From Gemmatimonadales bacterium (GTDB lineage: Bacteria; Gemmatimonadota; Gemmatimonadetes; Gemmatimonadales; GWC2-71-9): a DNA stretch of 6,626 nt. Position 1 is the stretch's first letter. Each line of letters starts with the position of its first letter. The position numbers and the translations under genes were made by a program. Positions 6,091-6,626 of the stretch are shown here, one piece after another. The notes below the pieces were generated by a model. It did not search any database, was not told where the DNA came from, and saw nothing but the letters and a program-made list of their open reading frames with translations. The stretch is from contig JAUVTI010000110.1 in NCBI GenBank assembly GCA_030601605.1, positions 1-6,626 of the forward strand. Direction: 5' to 3'.

Positions 6091-6626
6091 GAGTTGCTCT
6101 CCTCGGAGCTGCTTTCGCCTGTGGGCCGCACCGCGGCGCCGTCCCGCAGGTCGCGAATGGTCTGGTAGGGGCCGGCGACGATCTCCTCGCCCTCTTCGAG
6201 ACCCTCGATCACTTCGAAGTACTCCTCGCCGGCGATGCCCACCGTGACGGGGCGGAACTCGGCCTTGCCGTCACGCACGACGAACACACCCTCCATCTCT
6301 TCCGGGCCTGCGGTGGTGTCCTGCGGCGCGGTCTCGGTCGAGATCCGCTCGTGCTCGCGCACCGTGAGCGCGATGATCGGGATGCTGAGCGCCGAGTCGC
6401 GCGTGGCGGTGATGACCTTGGCCGTTGCCGACAGGTCGGGCCGCACTCCCTCGGGCGGGTCGTCGAGCGTCACCTCGACGTCGTAGTCCACCGCCTGGTT
6501 CGTGCCACCTGCGGTCTGCGCCAGGCCGCGCACCGCGCTCTGCGAGATCATCGTGACGCGGCCGGTGAACGTCGTGTCGGGGAAGGCGTCGATCGTGACT
6601 TCGGCCGAGTCACCCAGGTGGAGCCG
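6087..6626 (-). CDS. HlyD/MacA-family periplasmic adaptor subunit, C-terminal part (5' end outside window)
   Basis: This is the C-terminal 179 residues of a membrane-fusion (periplasmic adaptor) protein. The frame stays open to the right edge, so the methionine codon at 6549-6551 is internal and not the start. The fragment opens with RLHLGDSAEVTIDAFPD and continues FTGRVTMIS, the typical beta-barrel segment of HlyD/MacA/AcrA-type adaptors (fragment residues 1-28). The barrel continues through YDVEVTLDDPPEGVRPDLSA to SIPIIAL (about 48-87). An acidic linker follows (about 91-112), then a membrane-proximal domain with GVFVVRDGKAEFRPVTVG and GLEEGEEIVAGP (about 113-166). The tail is rich in Ser and Glu. 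Adaptors of this family sit in the periplasm, anchored to the inner membrane, and bridge an inner-membrane pump to an outer-membrane channel. The coiled-coil and lipoyl parts and any signal peptide lie outside the window. The stop codon overlaps the start of the ATPase gene (ATGA), so the two are probably translationally coupled. MacA is the closest named relative, but substrate specificity is unknown. Confidence 0.93.
   Translation of the reverse strand, partial: RLHLGDSAEVTIDAFPDTTFTGRVTMISQSAVRGLAQTAGGTNQAVDYDVEVTLDDPPEGVRPDLSATAKVITATRDSALSIPIIALTVREHERISTETAPQDTTAGPEEMEGVFVVRDGKAEFRPVTVGIAGEEYFEVIEGLEEGEEIVAGPYQTIRDLRDGAAVRPTGESSSEESNS
6097..6104 (-). promoter_or_regulatory. Strong Shine-Dalgarno site for the ATPase gene
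   Basis: The minus strand reads GAGGAGAG here, 6 nt before the ATG at 6088-6090, inside the last codons of the adaptor gene. It supports the chosen ATPase start and the ATGA overlap with the adaptor stop. Confidence 0.7.

Overview
The window looks like part of one chromosomal efflux or export operon from a GC-rich Gram-negative bacterium. All supported genes lie on the minus strand, so transcription runs from the right edge towards the left. The periplasmic adaptor places it in a bacterium with an outer membrane. High GC and tandem stand-alone MacB-type permeases would fit Gemmatimonadota, Acidobacteriota or similar soil and marine lineages. That placement is inference; nothing here fixes the taxon.

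Layout in transcription order: (1) the C-terminal 179 residues of an HlyD/MacA-type periplasmic adaptor, cut by the right edge (6087-6626); (2) a complete MacB/LolD-type ATPase of 231 aa (5395-6090), overlapping the adaptor by 4 nt; (3) permease A1, 413 aa (4150-5391); (4) permease B1, 411 aa (2911-4146); (5) a 259-nt gap almost filled by a long imperfect inverted repeat (2729-2916) whose outer arm includes the stop codon of B1; (6) permease A2, 414 aa (1407-2651); (7) permease B2, 414 aa (159-1403); (8) 158 nt of apparently non-coding sequence at the left edge.

The four permeases are all MacB/FtsX-type proteins with four expected membrane segments and a large periplasmic domain. They fall into two subtypes alternating A-B-A-B. 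A1 and A2 resemble each other, as do B1 and B2, so an ancestral A-B pair was probably duplicated. Only one ATPase is present in the window. The simplest model is that it powers two alternative A/B heterodimers (LolC/LolE-like pairing), with the adaptor linking them to an outer-membrane channel. The substrate cannot be read from the sequence.

The points most worth a second look are the duplicated permease pair behind a single ATPase, the large inverted repeat separating the pairs, and the nearly identical 42-nt 3' ends of the B genes. No RNA gene, CRISPR array, transposase or integrase was seen.
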